A DNA stretch of 64,000 bases. Source: Synechocystis sp. PCC 6714 (GTDB lineage: Bacteria; Cyanobacteriota; Cyanobacteriia; Cyanobacteriales; Microcystaceae). Below the pieces are notes generated by a model, which was not told the DNA's origin, made no database searches, and saw only the letters and a list, made by a program, of their open reading frames with translations. The position numbers and the translations under genes were made by a program. Where the stretch lies: positions 3,038,001 through 3,102,000 of the forward strand of contig NZ_CP007542.1 in assembly GCF_000478825.2 (NCBI RefSeq). Direction: 5' to 3'. Below, one piece after another: positions 45,739 to 54,383 of this stretch; the stretch's first letter is position 1, and every line of letters begins with the position of its first letter.

Positions 45739-47043
45739 ATGCAATCCATTCAATCACCCCCACTTCGACAACATTTTCCCTGGCGATCACCAAAAAAATT
45801 GGCGTTAAAAAAGTCCGGTGGATTGCGCCATAGGGTTACCGTTTGCCGTTGCTACTATCGCATTGTTCTGTACTCCCACGACACCATGGGGTTGGGGCAT
45901 AAGCGCCGTAACTTATTAATTGCCCAAACGTTGCTGAGGTCTGGATTACCCGTTGAAATTTTGGTGATTACAGGCATTGAAGAAGGGAATGGTGCCTTAA
46001 CTGCGGCGGGTATTGACTATGTGGGTTTGCCCAGTCTGCGAAAAAATTCCGATGGTTCCTACAGCGGCCGGGATCTGAATCTGCCTTTGGAGAAATTGAT
46101 TGCTTGGCGATCGCAGTTAATTTTGCAAGCAATCCAACAATTTCAGCCCGATGTGCTGATTGTGGACAATGTGCCCCGGGGAGTGGAACGGGAACTGGAT
46201 CCCAGTCTAGAATATATGCGACAGCGCCCCGCAATGCTCTGTGTGCTTGGGTTAAGGGATATTTTGGATCAGCCGGGGGCAGTAAAGCGGGATTGGGACC
46301 GAGCGGACAATGAAAGGGCCATTCGTCGCTATTACGATGCAGTCTGGGTTTATGGCGACCCGCAAGTTTATGATCTGCGGCAGGAGTATGGTTTTGCCCC
46401 AGATATAAAGGCGAAAATGCAGCCCCTTGGTTATTTCCATCAGGGCGATCGCCTCCGGTATTTGGCCCAACCATGGGCAGAAACCCAGAAAAATTGGAAT
46501 TTACCGCCTCGCTTTGTTTTAGGGGCTGTCGGAGGAGGTCAAGATGGGGAAACCCTGGCGATCGCCTTTGCCCAAATTCCCTTCACTGCTGACTTACCGG
46601 GAGTACTACTCACTGGGCCATTTATGCCGGAGTCTGTACGGCAAGAGTTAAAGGTCAATGCCCAACAAAATCCCCACCTCAGCATCCTGACCCACTGTCC
46701 CGAACCGACCATGCTGATGGCAGCAGCAGAACGGGTAATCACCATGGGGGGCTATAACACCACCTGCGAAATTCTTTCCTTCCAGAAGCCGGCCTTGATT
46801 ATTCCCCGCATTAAACCCCGGCAAGAACAATGGCTCCGGGCGACCCGCTTACAACAACTGGGCCTGGTAGATGTGCTCCATCCCAATCAAGTAAATGCCC
46901 AAAACCTGGCCGCTTGGCTCCACTGTGCCCCGACAAACCAACACGACAAACCAGTTCTAAATCTCCGGGCTACCCAACAACTTCCCCTGATGTTGGATCA
47001 TTTGCTCAAAACCCGTGCCCGTTTTATCTCCCAAGCCTGCTAG
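45739..47043 (+). CDS. MurG/GT28-like glycosyltransferase
   Basis: A 434-residue GT-B protein. After a basic 40-residue leader, RIVLYSHDTMGLGHKRRNLLIA is the glycine-rich N-terminal nucleotide-sugar glycosyltransferase motif. The C-terminal half has FVLGAVGGGQDGETLA, the donor-site segment ERVITMGGYNTTCEIL typical of MurG-like enzymes, and PRIKPRQEQWLRATRL. Substrates are unknown. It is the first gene of a five-gene plus-strand run with two GT4 enzymes, an ABC exporter and a kinase, suggesting assembly of a surface glycan or glycolipid. Confidence 0.8.
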   Translation: MQSIQSPPLRQHFPWRSPKKLALKKSGGLRHRVTVCRCYYRIVLYSHDTMGLGHKRRNLLIAQTLLRSGLPVEILVITGIEEGNGALTAAGIDYVGLPSLRKNSDGSYSGRDLNLPLEKLIAWRSQLILQAIQQFQPDVLIVDNVPRGVERELDPSLEYMRQRPAMLCVLGLRDILDQPGAVKRDWDRADNERAIRRYYDAVWVYGDPQVYDLRQEYGFAPDIKAKMQPLGYFHQGDRLRYLAQPWAETQKNWNLPPRFVLGAVGGGQDGETLAIAFAQIPFTADLPGVLLTGPFMPESVRQELKVNAQQNPHLSILTHCPEPTMLMAAAERVITMGGYNTTCEILSFQKPALIIPRIKPRQEQWLRATRLQQLGLVDVLHPNQVNAQNLAAWLHCAPTNQHDKPVLNLRATQQLPLMLDHLLKTRARFISQAC

Positions 47044-47065
47044 CCAATTCCGTTGTAAATCTTCC

Positions 47066-48304
47066 ATGGCCATTGCCTACGTTGTTAAACGCTATCCCCG
47101 TTATTCGGAAACGTTCATTGTCAATGAAATTCTTGCCCACGAAGCGGCGGGTTTAGACATCAAAATCTTTGCCCTCCGTCCCCCGATGGATAGCCATTTC
47201 CAAGATAAAATTGCCCAGGTCAAAGCTCCTGTCACCTACATTCAAAAACCCAACCAAGGGCGATCGCACCCTGATTTATTGGGGCAAAATCCCACCGCCG
47301 CCAGTTACCTCTGGGCCGAAATCCAAGCCACCGCTGCTCTAATTCCCGACCTTTGGGGAAAATTAGCCTATGCGACCGGGGAACGCTCTAGTGTTTTATA
47401 CCAGGCCCTCTGCCTTGCCCAAGCAGTCCGTCACTACGGAATTACCCATCTCCATGCCCACTTTGCCAGCGTCGCCACCAGTGTTACTCGCTTAGCAGCA
47501 TATTTTGCTGGGGTACCCTACAGTTTTACCGCCCATGCTAAGGATATTTTCCATGAAAGCGTTGATGCGGCAGATTTTGCCCGCAAACTCCAGGATGCCC
47601 GCGCTGTGGTGACCGTCAGTGACTATAACTGGGCTTATTTACAGCACCAGTACGGGGGAGCCGCCAGCAGAGTACAGCGTATCTATAACGGCATGGATTT
47701 AATGGAATTGCCCTATCAATCCTGCCCAAACAACGGTGAACCGCCGTTAATTTTGTCAGTGTCGCGGTTTGTAGAAAAGAAAGGATTAACTTATTTGATT
47801 GCTGCCTGTGGTTTGCTACGCCGTTGGAATTGTTCGTTCCGCTGTCAGATAGTAGGCGCTGGCCCCCTGGAACCCGCATTGCGATCGCAAATTGCCCAGC
47901 ACCAGTTGGAGCCTTGGGTGGAGATTACTGGCCCTAAACCCCAGGGAGAGGTATTTCGGCTCCTAAAACAGGGAACGGTGTTTGCAGCTCCCTACATTGT
48001 TGGTAAGGATGGCAATCGGGACGGTTTACCCACAGTGTTGTTAGAGGCGATCGCCTTGGGTACTCCCTGCGTAGCGACGGATGTGACGGGGATTCCCGAA
48101 ATTATTCAGCATCAGGAAACGGGGTTGCTGGTGGGTCAAAATGATCCGGAACAGTTAGCCAAAGCTCTGCAAACCCTCTTGAACGACGCGGACCTACGTA
48201 ACCGCTTCGCCCAGGCAGCCCGCCAACGGTTAGCACAAGCTTTTGACCTACACCGCAATGCCGCCCAGCTCCGTGAATTGTTTCATTTAGGGGAGCAACT
48301 ATGA
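47066..48304 (+). CDS. Family 4 glycosyltransferase (first of two)
   Basis: I start at ATG 47066 (MAIAYVVKRYPRYSETFIVNEIL), giving 412 residues; an upstream frame overlaps the previous gene and is rejected. The N-terminal segment is typical of GT4 enzymes acting in exopolysaccharide synthesis (KRYPRYSETFI, HLHAHFASVATSV). The C-terminal domain has ILSVSRFVEKKGL, RDGLPTVLLEAIALGTPCVA with the E-x7-E motif, and EIIQHQETGLLV. It lies 22 bp after the MurG-like gene and overlaps the next gene by ATGA, which indicates an operon. Confidence 0.87.
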   Translation: MAIAYVVKRYPRYSETFIVNEILAHEAAGLDIKIFALRPPMDSHFQDKIAQVKAPVTYIQKPNQGRSHPDLLGQNPTAASYLWAEIQATAALIPDLWGKLAYATGERSSVLYQALCLAQAVRHYGITHLHAHFASVATSVTRLAAYFAGVPYSFTAHAKDIFHESVDAADFARKLQDARAVVTVSDYNWAYLQHQYGGAASRVQRIYNGMDLMELPYQSCPNNGEPPLILSVSRFVEKKGLTYLIAACGLLRRWNCSFRCQIVGAGPLEPALRSQIAQHQLEPWVEITGPKPQGEVFRLLKQGTVFAAPYIVGKDGNRDGLPTVLLEAIALGTPCVATDVTGIPEIIQHQETGLLVGQNDPEQLAKALQTLLNDADLRNRFAQAARQRLAQAFDLHRNAAQLRELFHLGEQL

Positions 48305-49440
48305 AGATTGCCTACGTCTGCGCCGATCCAGGTATTCCAGTCTTTGGCTGCAAAGGTGCCTCGATCCACGTCCAGGAAATGATCCGTGCCTTTCGCCACC
48401 AGGGCGCAACGGTGACGCTATTTGCGGCGAGGCTTGGGGGGAAACCGCCCGCAGACTTGGTTGATTTGCCCGTTTATCGCCTGCCCAAGGTACCCAAAGG
48501 AGATCTAGCAATGCGCGAGCAAGGGTTATTTCAACAAAATCAGACGTTGCAAGATTTATTAACCCAGGCAGCGCCCTACGATCTTGTTTATGAACGTTAT
48601 TCTCTCTGGAGTCGGGCAGGGATGAGCTTTGCGCGAAACCGGCAGATTCCTGGGATTTTAGAGGTGAATGCGCCCCTAATTGAAGAGCAGGCCACCCACC
48701 GGAGTTTGCTAGACCGGGATTTGGCTTTGCAGGTAGCAAAAACAGCCTTTGGGGAAGCCACAGCTTTGATCGCAGTATCGGAAGGGGTTAAATCCTATCT
48801 ACAGCAATGGGTGCCGGCCGATCGCCTTTTTGTAATGCCCAATGGAGTGAATTCCGCCCGTTTTTCCAGTACCTCCAAGCCGTGCGGAGCAATGCCTTTT
48901 ACCGTTGGTTTTGTTGGTTCCCTCAAGCCCTGGCATGGACTGGATTGCCTGATTGAAGCCTTTGGCCAATTGCGACAAACTGTCCCGGAGGCCCGCTTGT
49001 TGATGGTCGGTGATGGCCCCCAACGGCAAGAGATTGAACGGGCGATCGCCCAGCGCCGTCTAACAGCCCAGGTGCAATGGACAGGCACAGTGTTACCAGA
49101 GCAAGTACCCCACTGGTTAAGCCAGATGAGCGTTGCGGTGGCTCCCTATCCTGCCAGTGAAAATTTTTATTTTTCGCCCCTCAAGGTGGTGGAATACATG
49201 GCAGCGGGGTTGCCAGTGATAGCTAGTCGCATCGGTCAACTGAGGGACATTATTGACCATGGGGTGACGGGCATTTTGTCTCCACCGGGGGAAGCGACAG
49301 CCCTCGCCCAAGCCCTCGAATATCTTTGGCGATCGCCCCAGCAACGGGAACAGTTAGGTCTGGCTGCCCGTGGTTTCGTACTTAAACACCATACCTGGGA
49401 TCGCATTGCTGCCGAAATTTTGGTGATCGCCCAAGCCTGA
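48301..49440 (+). CDS. Family 4 glycosyltransferase (second of two)
   Basis: A 379-residue GT-B enzyme. It opens MKIAYVCADPGIPVFGCKGASIHVQEM, with the glycine-rich acceptor loop and the conserved GASIHVQE. The donor-binding domain has VGFVGSLKPWHGLDCLIEAF, LLMVGDGPQRQEIE and FYFSPLKVVEYMAAGLPVIAS. Its ATG overlaps the stop of the previous GT4 gene (ATGA). The two GT4 enzymes are clearly different in sequence, so they probably add successive sugars. The sugar specificities are unknown. Confidence 0.87.
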   Translation: MKIAYVCADPGIPVFGCKGASIHVQEMIRAFRHQGATVTLFAARLGGKPPADLVDLPVYRLPKVPKGDLAMREQGLFQQNQTLQDLLTQAAPYDLVYERYSLWSRAGMSFARNRQIPGILEVNAPLIEEQATHRSLLDRDLALQVAKTAFGEATALIAVSEGVKSYLQQWVPADRLFVMPNGVNSARFSSTSKPCGAMPFTVGFVGSLKPWHGLDCLIEAFGQLRQTVPEARLLMVGDGPQRQEIERAIAQRRLTAQVQWTGTVLPEQVPHWLSQMSVAVAPYPASENFYFSPLKVVEYMAAGLPVIASRIGQLRDIIDHGVTGILSPPGEATALAQALEYLWRSPQQREQLGLAARGFVLKHHTWDRIAAEILVIAQA

Positions 49441-49487
49441 TTTTTTACCACTGAAGTTAGTTAGTTGAAGTTAAAAGTTACAAATAG

Positions 49488-51320
49488 ATGAACCGTGCCT
49501 CCCCCATGAACCAAGCTGTGCCCGGCCTCTGGGCAGTGATCACCACCTTTTGGCCCGAAATTCGCGCCCAGTGGCGATTATTGCTAGTGGCTATGGTAAC
49601 TTTGCTGGTGGACGTGGGGTTGCGGCTGCTAGAACCTTGGCCCTTAAAACTACTCATTGATGGGATACTGATTCCCTCTCAAACCCAACCAAACCTTTCT
49701 CTCTGGGGCTTTACTAACCTCAATCCCAATTGGCTATTAGTCTTGGTCACCGTCGGGGTGATTATCATTGCCATCAGTCGGGCGATCGCCACCTATTGGA
49801 ATACCGTTAGTTTGGCGATCGTTGGTAGTCGCGTCATGGCCCAGGTGCGAGATCAACTCTATGGGCATTTGCAACGGCTGTCCCTGCGTTACCACTACCA
49901 AGCCCGCAGTGGCGATCTGATTATCCGTGTCAGTAGCGATGCCAACCGTCTCCAGGAAATTTTACTCACGGCGGCGTTGCCCCTGCTGGTCAGTCTTTTA
50001 ACCTTGGGGGGAATGGTGGGGGTGATGGCCTGGCTAGACCTGAAATTAACCCTTTTGTCCTTGGTTACTTTTCCCCTATTTTGGTTCGCCGCCAATCGTT
50101 TAAGTGCCAAAATTCGCCATGCTTCCCTCACCCAACGTCACCGGGAAGGGGCCGTTGCCTCCACCGCCGCTGAATCCCTCGCTGCGATTAAACTTGTCCA
50201 AGCCCTCTCCCTAGAACAGGCCTTTGCCGATTTGTTTAGCCGCCAAAATCAACGGAGCCTCCAGGAAAACATCGAAACTAAACGATTGGCGGCCAACCTG
50301 GAACGGTCAGTGGACGTGCTGATTGCCCTGGGCACGGCTTTAGTGATGGGTTATGGAGGCCATCTGGTCATTGAAGATGTTCTGACAGCGGGAACAGTTT
50401 TAGTATTTTTAACCTATCTACGTAACGCCTACAAACCGGTGCAGAATTTTGCTAAATACACAGGTCGTTTGGCCAAGGCAGCGGCATCGGGGGAACGGAT
50501 TTTAGATATTTTGGCGGAAACTCCTGATATTCAGGACAAACCAGGGGCTATTCTTGCCCCATTCCTCCAGGGATTTATCGAATTTAAACATGTTTCCTTT
50601 GGCTATCACCCTGACCAAGCAATTCTTAAGGGGTTGAATTTAACGGTAAAACCAGGGGAAAAAATCGCCCTCGTTGGCGCTTCCGGCAGTGGTAAATCTA
50701 CTCTTCTCAGCCTGTTATTGCGTCTCTACGATCCCACCGCAGGGGCAATTCTCATCGATGGTCATGATCTGCGGGATTACCAATTGACGAGCGTTCGGAA
50801 CCAAATGGCAGTGGTATTGCAGGAGAGTTTACTTTTTGCAGCAACGATTCGAGAAAATATCGCCTATGGCATCGAGGGGGCAACGATGGCAGAGATTGAA
50901 ACGGCCGCAAGTTTGGCTAATGCCCATGAATTTATTCTGCAACTGCCCCAGGGCTACAACACGGTGGTAGGAGAACGGGGCACTACTCTTTCCGGAGGGC
51001 AACGGCAACGGTTGGCGATCGCCAGGGCGGCCATGAGGCAAACCCCCATTTTGATCCTGGATGAACCCACCAGCGGTCTGGATAAAGTCAATGAACAGTT
51101 GGTTTTTGAAGCCTTAGAACGGTTAGCGGAAAATCGCACCAGCTTTCTGGTAACCCATAATCTCCAGTTGGCGATCGCCGCTGACCAAATCTTTTACCTT
51201 GACCAGGGACAAATCCGGGAGCAGGGTACCCATGGGGAATTACTGGCCCACCAAGGGGCCTATGCTGACCTCTTCCAGCGGCAAACCTTCGCAATTGTCA
51301 CCGAATCCCTGCGGCGTTAA
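49488..51320 (+). CDS. ABC exporter half-transporter (MsbA-like)
   Basis: A 610-residue fusion of a six-helix membrane domain (residues about 20-315) and an ATPase domain. The ATPase has Walker A GASGSGKST near residue 400, a Q loop (MAVVLQESLLFAATIRENIAYG), the signature TLSGGQRQRLAIARA, Walker B ILILDEPTSGLD and the H loop VTHN. Such homodimeric exporters move lipids, glycolipids or drugs. Position after three glycosyltransferases and 2 bp before an APH-like kinase favours export or flipping of the product of this operon. The start could be 49488 or ATG 49506. Confidence 0.9.
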   Translation: MNRASPMNQAVPGLWAVITTFWPEIRAQWRLLLVAMVTLLVDVGLRLLEPWPLKLLIDGILIPSQTQPNLSLWGFTNLNPNWLLVLVTVGVIIIAISRAIATYWNTVSLAIVGSRVMAQVRDQLYGHLQRLSLRYHYQARSGDLIIRVSSDANRLQEILLTAALPLLVSLLTLGGMVGVMAWLDLKLTLLSLVTFPLFWFAANRLSAKIRHASLTQRHREGAVASTAAESLAAIKLVQALSLEQAFADLFSRQNQRSLQENIETKRLAANLERSVDVLIALGTALVMGYGGHLVIEDVLTAGTVLVFLTYLRNAYKPVQNFAKYTGRLAKAAASGERILDILAETPDIQDKPGAILAPFLQGFIEFKHVSFGYHPDQAILKGLNLTVKPGEKIALVGASGSGKSTLLSLLLRLYDPTAGAILIDGHDLRDYQLTSVRNQMAVVLQESLLFAATIRENIAYGIEGATMAEIETAASLANAHEFILQLPQGYNTVVGERGTTLSGGQRQRLAIARAAMRQTPILILDEPTSGLDKVNEQLVFEALERLAENRTSFLVTHNLQLAIAADQIFYLDQGQIREQGTHGELLAHQGAYADLFQRQTFAIVTESLRR

Positions 51321-51322
51321 CC

Positions 51323-52291
51323 ATGGCTGAAATTTCCCCTGACCCAAAAATGCCCTGGCTACCGTTGGCCCTCGATTGTCAGTTATCTCAACAACACCTG
51401 ACTAGCATTTTTCCTGGCTTAGAAAAGGTCAAGAAAACCAAGCTTCTACGCCATAAACTTGGGCGACGGGCATTGATTGCCTATCATTTGGAAGCCGATG
51501 GGGGGGAACGGATTATTCTCGGCAAAATTCGCGCCAAAGGCACAGATTACAGAAGCTATGGCTGTCAACGGGCGCTCTGGGAGAATGGCTTCCATGGCCA
51601 TAGTGAAGATAGCCTATCCGTACCGGAACCTTTAGGGCTAGTTAAACCCTGGCAGATGTGGCTCCAACGGTGGGTTCCTGGTCAACTCTCAACAAATTTA
51701 TTGCTAACTGAGCCCGGCTTACCGGAAAAAGTTGCTGCCCTGGCCCACAAAATCCATAGCTATTCTGTCCCCACTACCAAAATCCACACCATTGCCGCTG
51801 AATTACAGATCCTTGGCGATCGCCTCCGGGAGTTCGTCCACCAGCAACCCCAGTGGCAAAAACAAATTCAACATTTCATCGCCCAGAGTGAACGGCTAGG
51901 AAAGCTTTTAGAACAGTATTCCCATCCCCTCACGACCATTCACCGAGACTTTTACCCCGACCAAATTTTGGTAGATGGCGATCGCCTTTGGTTAGTGGAC
52001 CTCGACCTCTATTGCCAAGGGGATTCCGCCCTTGATTTGGGAAACTTTATCGCCCACATGACCGAGTATAGCCTCCGTATCTGGGGTAATCCCGATGCCA
52101 TGGTTAGTCAAGAACAAACATTAAAAACTGCTTTTCTGGCCAAACAACCCCAAAATAACCCTTATTTGAGCCAAGCTATTGATATTTACATAGTCCTTAC
52201 CCTAATGCGTCACATTGCCATTAGTTGGCGTATTCCCGCTCGTCGTCCCAATATCCCTGCCCTAATCGAACTCTGTGGCGATCGCCTTTGA
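51323..52291 (+). CDS. Aminoglycoside-phosphotransferase-fold (APH-like) kinase
   Basis: A 322-residue protein with the APH/choline-kinase fold. The catalytic loop is TIHRDFYPDQILVDGD (H-x-D-x4-D/N type), followed by LWLVDLDLYCQGDSALDLGNF with the metal-binding DLD. The ATP lysine probably lies in ILGKIRAKG. Substrates in this superfamily include sugars, choline and other small molecules; antibiotic resistance is not implied. It starts 2 bp after the ABC exporter gene, so it should act in the same pathway, for example by phosphorylating a sugar precursor or product. Confidence 0.82.
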   Translation: MAEISPDPKMPWLPLALDCQLSQQHLTSIFPGLEKVKKTKLLRHKLGRRALIAYHLEADGGERIILGKIRAKGTDYRSYGCQRALWENGFHGHSEDSLSVPEPLGLVKPWQMWLQRWVPGQLSTNLLLTEPGLPEKVAALAHKIHSYSVPTTKIHTIAAELQILGDRLREFVHQQPQWQKQIQHFIAQSERLGKLLEQYSHPLTTIHRDFYPDQILVDGDRLWLVDLDLYCQGDSALDLGNFIAHMTEYSLRIWGNPDAMVSQEQTLKTAFLAKQPQNNPYLSQAIDIYIVLTLMRHIAISWRIPARRPNIPALIELCGDRL

Positions 52292-52297
52292 CAATGA

Positions 52298-52465
52298 TTA
52301 TTCATATTCATTTTCTTCCATCGTTTCTCCCTGAGGCATACAACTCGGCAAGGCGGGAATCAGCGCAGTAAATCCTCCTTCTTCTTCTGGGATGATATAG
52401 ATGGGATATTTCAAGTCTAGATAATATTCCAAAGATTGCGTTTCAAACGCTTGCTTAGTTGTCAT
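52298..52465 (-). pseudogene. C-terminally truncated HicB-like antitoxin
   Basis: The 55-codon frame starts at ATG 52465 with GGAAG at a good ribosome-binding distance. It reads MTTKQAFETQSLEYYLDLKY, then PIYIIPEEEGGFTALIPALP and SCMPQGETMEE, which is the first two-thirds of the HicB fold. The helix that should follow GETMEE is missing: the frame ends after NEYE at a TAA, 6 bp from the kinase gene stop. No HicA partner is present. I treat it as truncated. A short peptide could still be expressed. Confidence 0.75.
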
Positions 52466-52689
52466 ACTTCCAATTCTACAAATTTAACAGGCTAATAAGT
52501 TATTCAAAATAAGTTTGTTTTGCGGTTTTATCTATTTTTTGGGGAAATGATCGCCGTTATATTTTACTCTTCTTCCATCAGTCTAGGCAGAAGAATAGCA
52601 GAATATATCCCATAAACTTACTAAAGTTTTTAACCTGTCTAGTCTATCAACCTTTGTAAAAAGCTTTGCTAATTTCTCCAAAAGATGAG

Positions 52690-52840
52690 TATAGCTAGTT
52701 AAAATAAATATAGGACACTATGCTACACAGTAGTTACGAATAATTTCATCTATGCTTACACCTGGAGATACGTATGTTCTTGCTCTTTTCAATGCACTAA
52801 AATCATGCTCTATGTCATTAGGATCTGGCGAGTAGGTAGG
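52690..52840 (-). mobile_element. IS630-type transposase C-terminal remnant
   Basis: On the minus strand 52840-52718 encodes about 40 residues: TYSPDPNDIEHDFSALKRAR, then SIDEIIRNYC, ending at TAG 52720-52718. The YSPDxNxIEHxF motif is the last acidic-residue region of the DDE domain of IS630/Tc1-type transposases, including the final catalytic glutamate. The rest of the gene is missing: it stops exactly where the second MITE copy begins. A TATAGCTAGTTAAAATAA stretch at 52690, 28 bp beyond the stop, resembles the MITE end and may be the outer end of the IS. Confidence 0.8.
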
Positions 52841-52935
52841 TATAGTCATTTCAAATAATTTCGAGACTGCTTAAGTCTTTATTGACAAGCTTTTCGGTGA
52901 ATTTGACTGCCTCAGTCTTACTGGAAACGACTATA
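52841..52935. mobile_element. MITE-like element, copy 2 (95 bp, TA-flanked inverted ends)
   Basis: The left end is TATAGTCATTTCAAATAA and the right end, reverse complemented, TATAGTCGTTTCCAGTAA, matching at 15 of 18 positions. The inner sequence is almost identical to 2804-2889 but includes an extra 9 bp (ACTGCTTAA after TCGAG). There is no coding capacity. It directly abuts the transposase remnant and ends 22 bp before the stop of the hydrolase gene. It is probably mobilised by an IS630-family transposase. Confidence 0.8.
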
Positions 52936-52956
52936 CTAGTTCTCCTAAGGTGTCCT

Positions 52957-53808
52957 TTAAGTAATTTGTTTACGGAAAAAAGTTTGTAGGGTTTCTCCCA
53001 CTTCTTGGGGAAAATGTTCCTGGGGATAGTGTTTTGCCTCCGGTAATTTGACCAATTCCAGATGGTTGGCTCCCTGGACTAAATGCTCAATGGGTTCCAC
53101 CGATAACCATTTATCCGCTATTCCCCAAATAAAGCAGGTCGGTTTTCGCCATTCCTTTTGCAGGCGATCGCCAATTTTTGTCAGAGCATTAGTGGTGGGT
53201 AAATTCTTAGTGGCAGCCATTAAAGCCCGACCGGCAGCGGAAGTTTTTAGCCACGGTTTACGGTAAATGTTGAGTTTTTCGTCACTGATCACAAAACCAC
53301 TACCCCCTTCCAACGTACGGTCGATAATTAGTGGATCTTGGGTGACCATATCCCCCACCAAAGGAATTGTCCATTGGCGCATGGGCCAGGGTAAGGACAC
53401 CGGAGGAACAACGGGGGTATTTAGGATAGCAAGTCGTTCAATCTGGTCTGGGTGATTGAGGGCATATTCAATGCCAGCTGTGGCCAAAAATCCCTGCACC
53501 ACTAAGGATATTTTTTTCAATTGTAAAGACTGTAAAAATTCCCCCAAAGCCTGTTCATAGGCCACTGAAGTATAAGCAAAATCCCGTTTGTCCAAGATAT
53601 CCGAAAAGCCAAACCCTAACCAATCCGGGGCGATCGCCGTTAACCCCTTTTCCGCCAACAGGGGCATTACTCCTGTCCAACACAAACTTTGACTTGGTAA
53701 ACCATGGAGCAGCGCAACGGGGGGATTATTGGTGGGCTGGGACGGCTGAATCTGGCGGTAAAACCAGTGAAACTGTCCCACCTCAAGGGTCTGTTCGGAA
53801 ATTTTCAC
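52957..53808 (-). CDS. Alpha/beta-hydrolase-fold protein lacking a canonical nucleophile
   Basis: A 283-residue protein of the haloalkane-dehalogenase-like branch: VALLHGLPSQSLCWTGVMPLL with the oxyanion HG, APDWLGFGFSD, and a C-terminal LPEAKHYPQEHFP with a candidate catalytic histidine. At the nucleophile elbow the sequence is SLVVQGFLATAGIEYA (residues 101-116), with no G-x-S/D/C-x-G; neither Ser, Cys nor Asp is at the expected position. I believe some cyanobacterial homologues share VQGFL, so it may be a non-hydrolytic or unusual member. The substrate is unknown. Confidence 0.75.
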   Translation of the reverse strand: MKISEQTLEVGQFHWFYRQIQPSQPTNNPPVALLHGLPSQSLCWTGVMPLLAEKGLTAIAPDWLGFGFSDILDKRDFAYTSVAYEQALGEFLQSLQLKKISLVVQGFLATAGIEYALNHPDQIERLAILNTPVVPPVSLPWPMRQWTIPLVGDMVTQDPLIIDRTLEGGSGFVISDEKLNIYRKPWLKTSAAGRALMAATKNLPTTNALTKIGDRLQKEWRKPTCFIWGIADKWLSVEPIEHLVQGANHLELVKLPEAKHYPQEHFPQEVGETLQTFFRKQIT

Positions 53809-53939
53809 GGAGGTTTGCTATCCTATGGAATCAATTCTGGGCCATTAATTGTCCCATTTCCTGTGCCCATCCCCCATCGCCAGGCTAACCATAATCCTGT
53901 CCTGGCCAACGGTTAACTTTTCGGCAGGAGACATTGCCA

Positions 53940-54383
53940 ATGAATGCGGCAGAACAAGCCATTGGACTCGCTACCACTAGTAAAATCGCCGCTGTGGTGA
54001 ACCTCTTTAAAGCCCAATTTCCCGATGCAAGGGCCGACCTCGCACCTTGGCAAGGCGATCGCCAGACCCAAGCCCAGGTGGACCCCCACTCCATCGACAT
54101 TGGTTTCCATTTACCCGGTTGGAGTCCCCGTTACCAGAGCCGCAGTATCCTGGTGCAAATTCGCTTCCATCCAGATCCCATGGAAAAATCCCCGAAAATT
54201 ATTGGCATTGAAACCGTCGGCATCAATCACCAAGGGCAGGCCTGGCGACTATCCACAGTGGACAACTGGCAGGTGGTGGGTAAATATCTCCCCGCCCAGG
54301 ACATCGGGGAAAAACTGCGCCAATTCACCCGCCAAGCCTTCGAGCTTTTTCAGCCTCCAGACCGCTCCGGTTCCCCTTCCTAG
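53940..54383 (+). CDS. Conserved cyanobacterial protein of unknown function
   Basis: A 147-residue protein from ATG 53940 (preceded by AGGAG around 53926), chosen over TTG 53934. It has an N-terminal helix (SKIAAVVNLFKAQFPDAR), strands including SIDIGFHLPGWSPRYQSRSILVQIRF, KIIGIETVGINHQGQAWRLSTV, and a C-terminal helix (IGEKLRQFTRQAFELF). It has no signal or membrane segment. I do not recognise the family. Its stop overlaps the convergent gene stop by 4 bp. Confidence 0.62.
   Translation: MNAAEQAIGLATTSKIAAVVNLFKAQFPDARADLAPWQGDRQTQAQVDPHSIDIGFHLPGWSPRYQSRSILVQIRFHPDPMEKSPKIIGIETVGINHQGQAWRLSTVDNWQVVGKYLPAQDIGEKLRQFTRQAFELFQPPDRSGSPS

Noticed and set aside
45968-46474. 168-codon minus-strand frame inside the MurG-like gene
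   Set aside because: Antisense shadow; the plus-strand frame carries all glycosyltransferase motifs.
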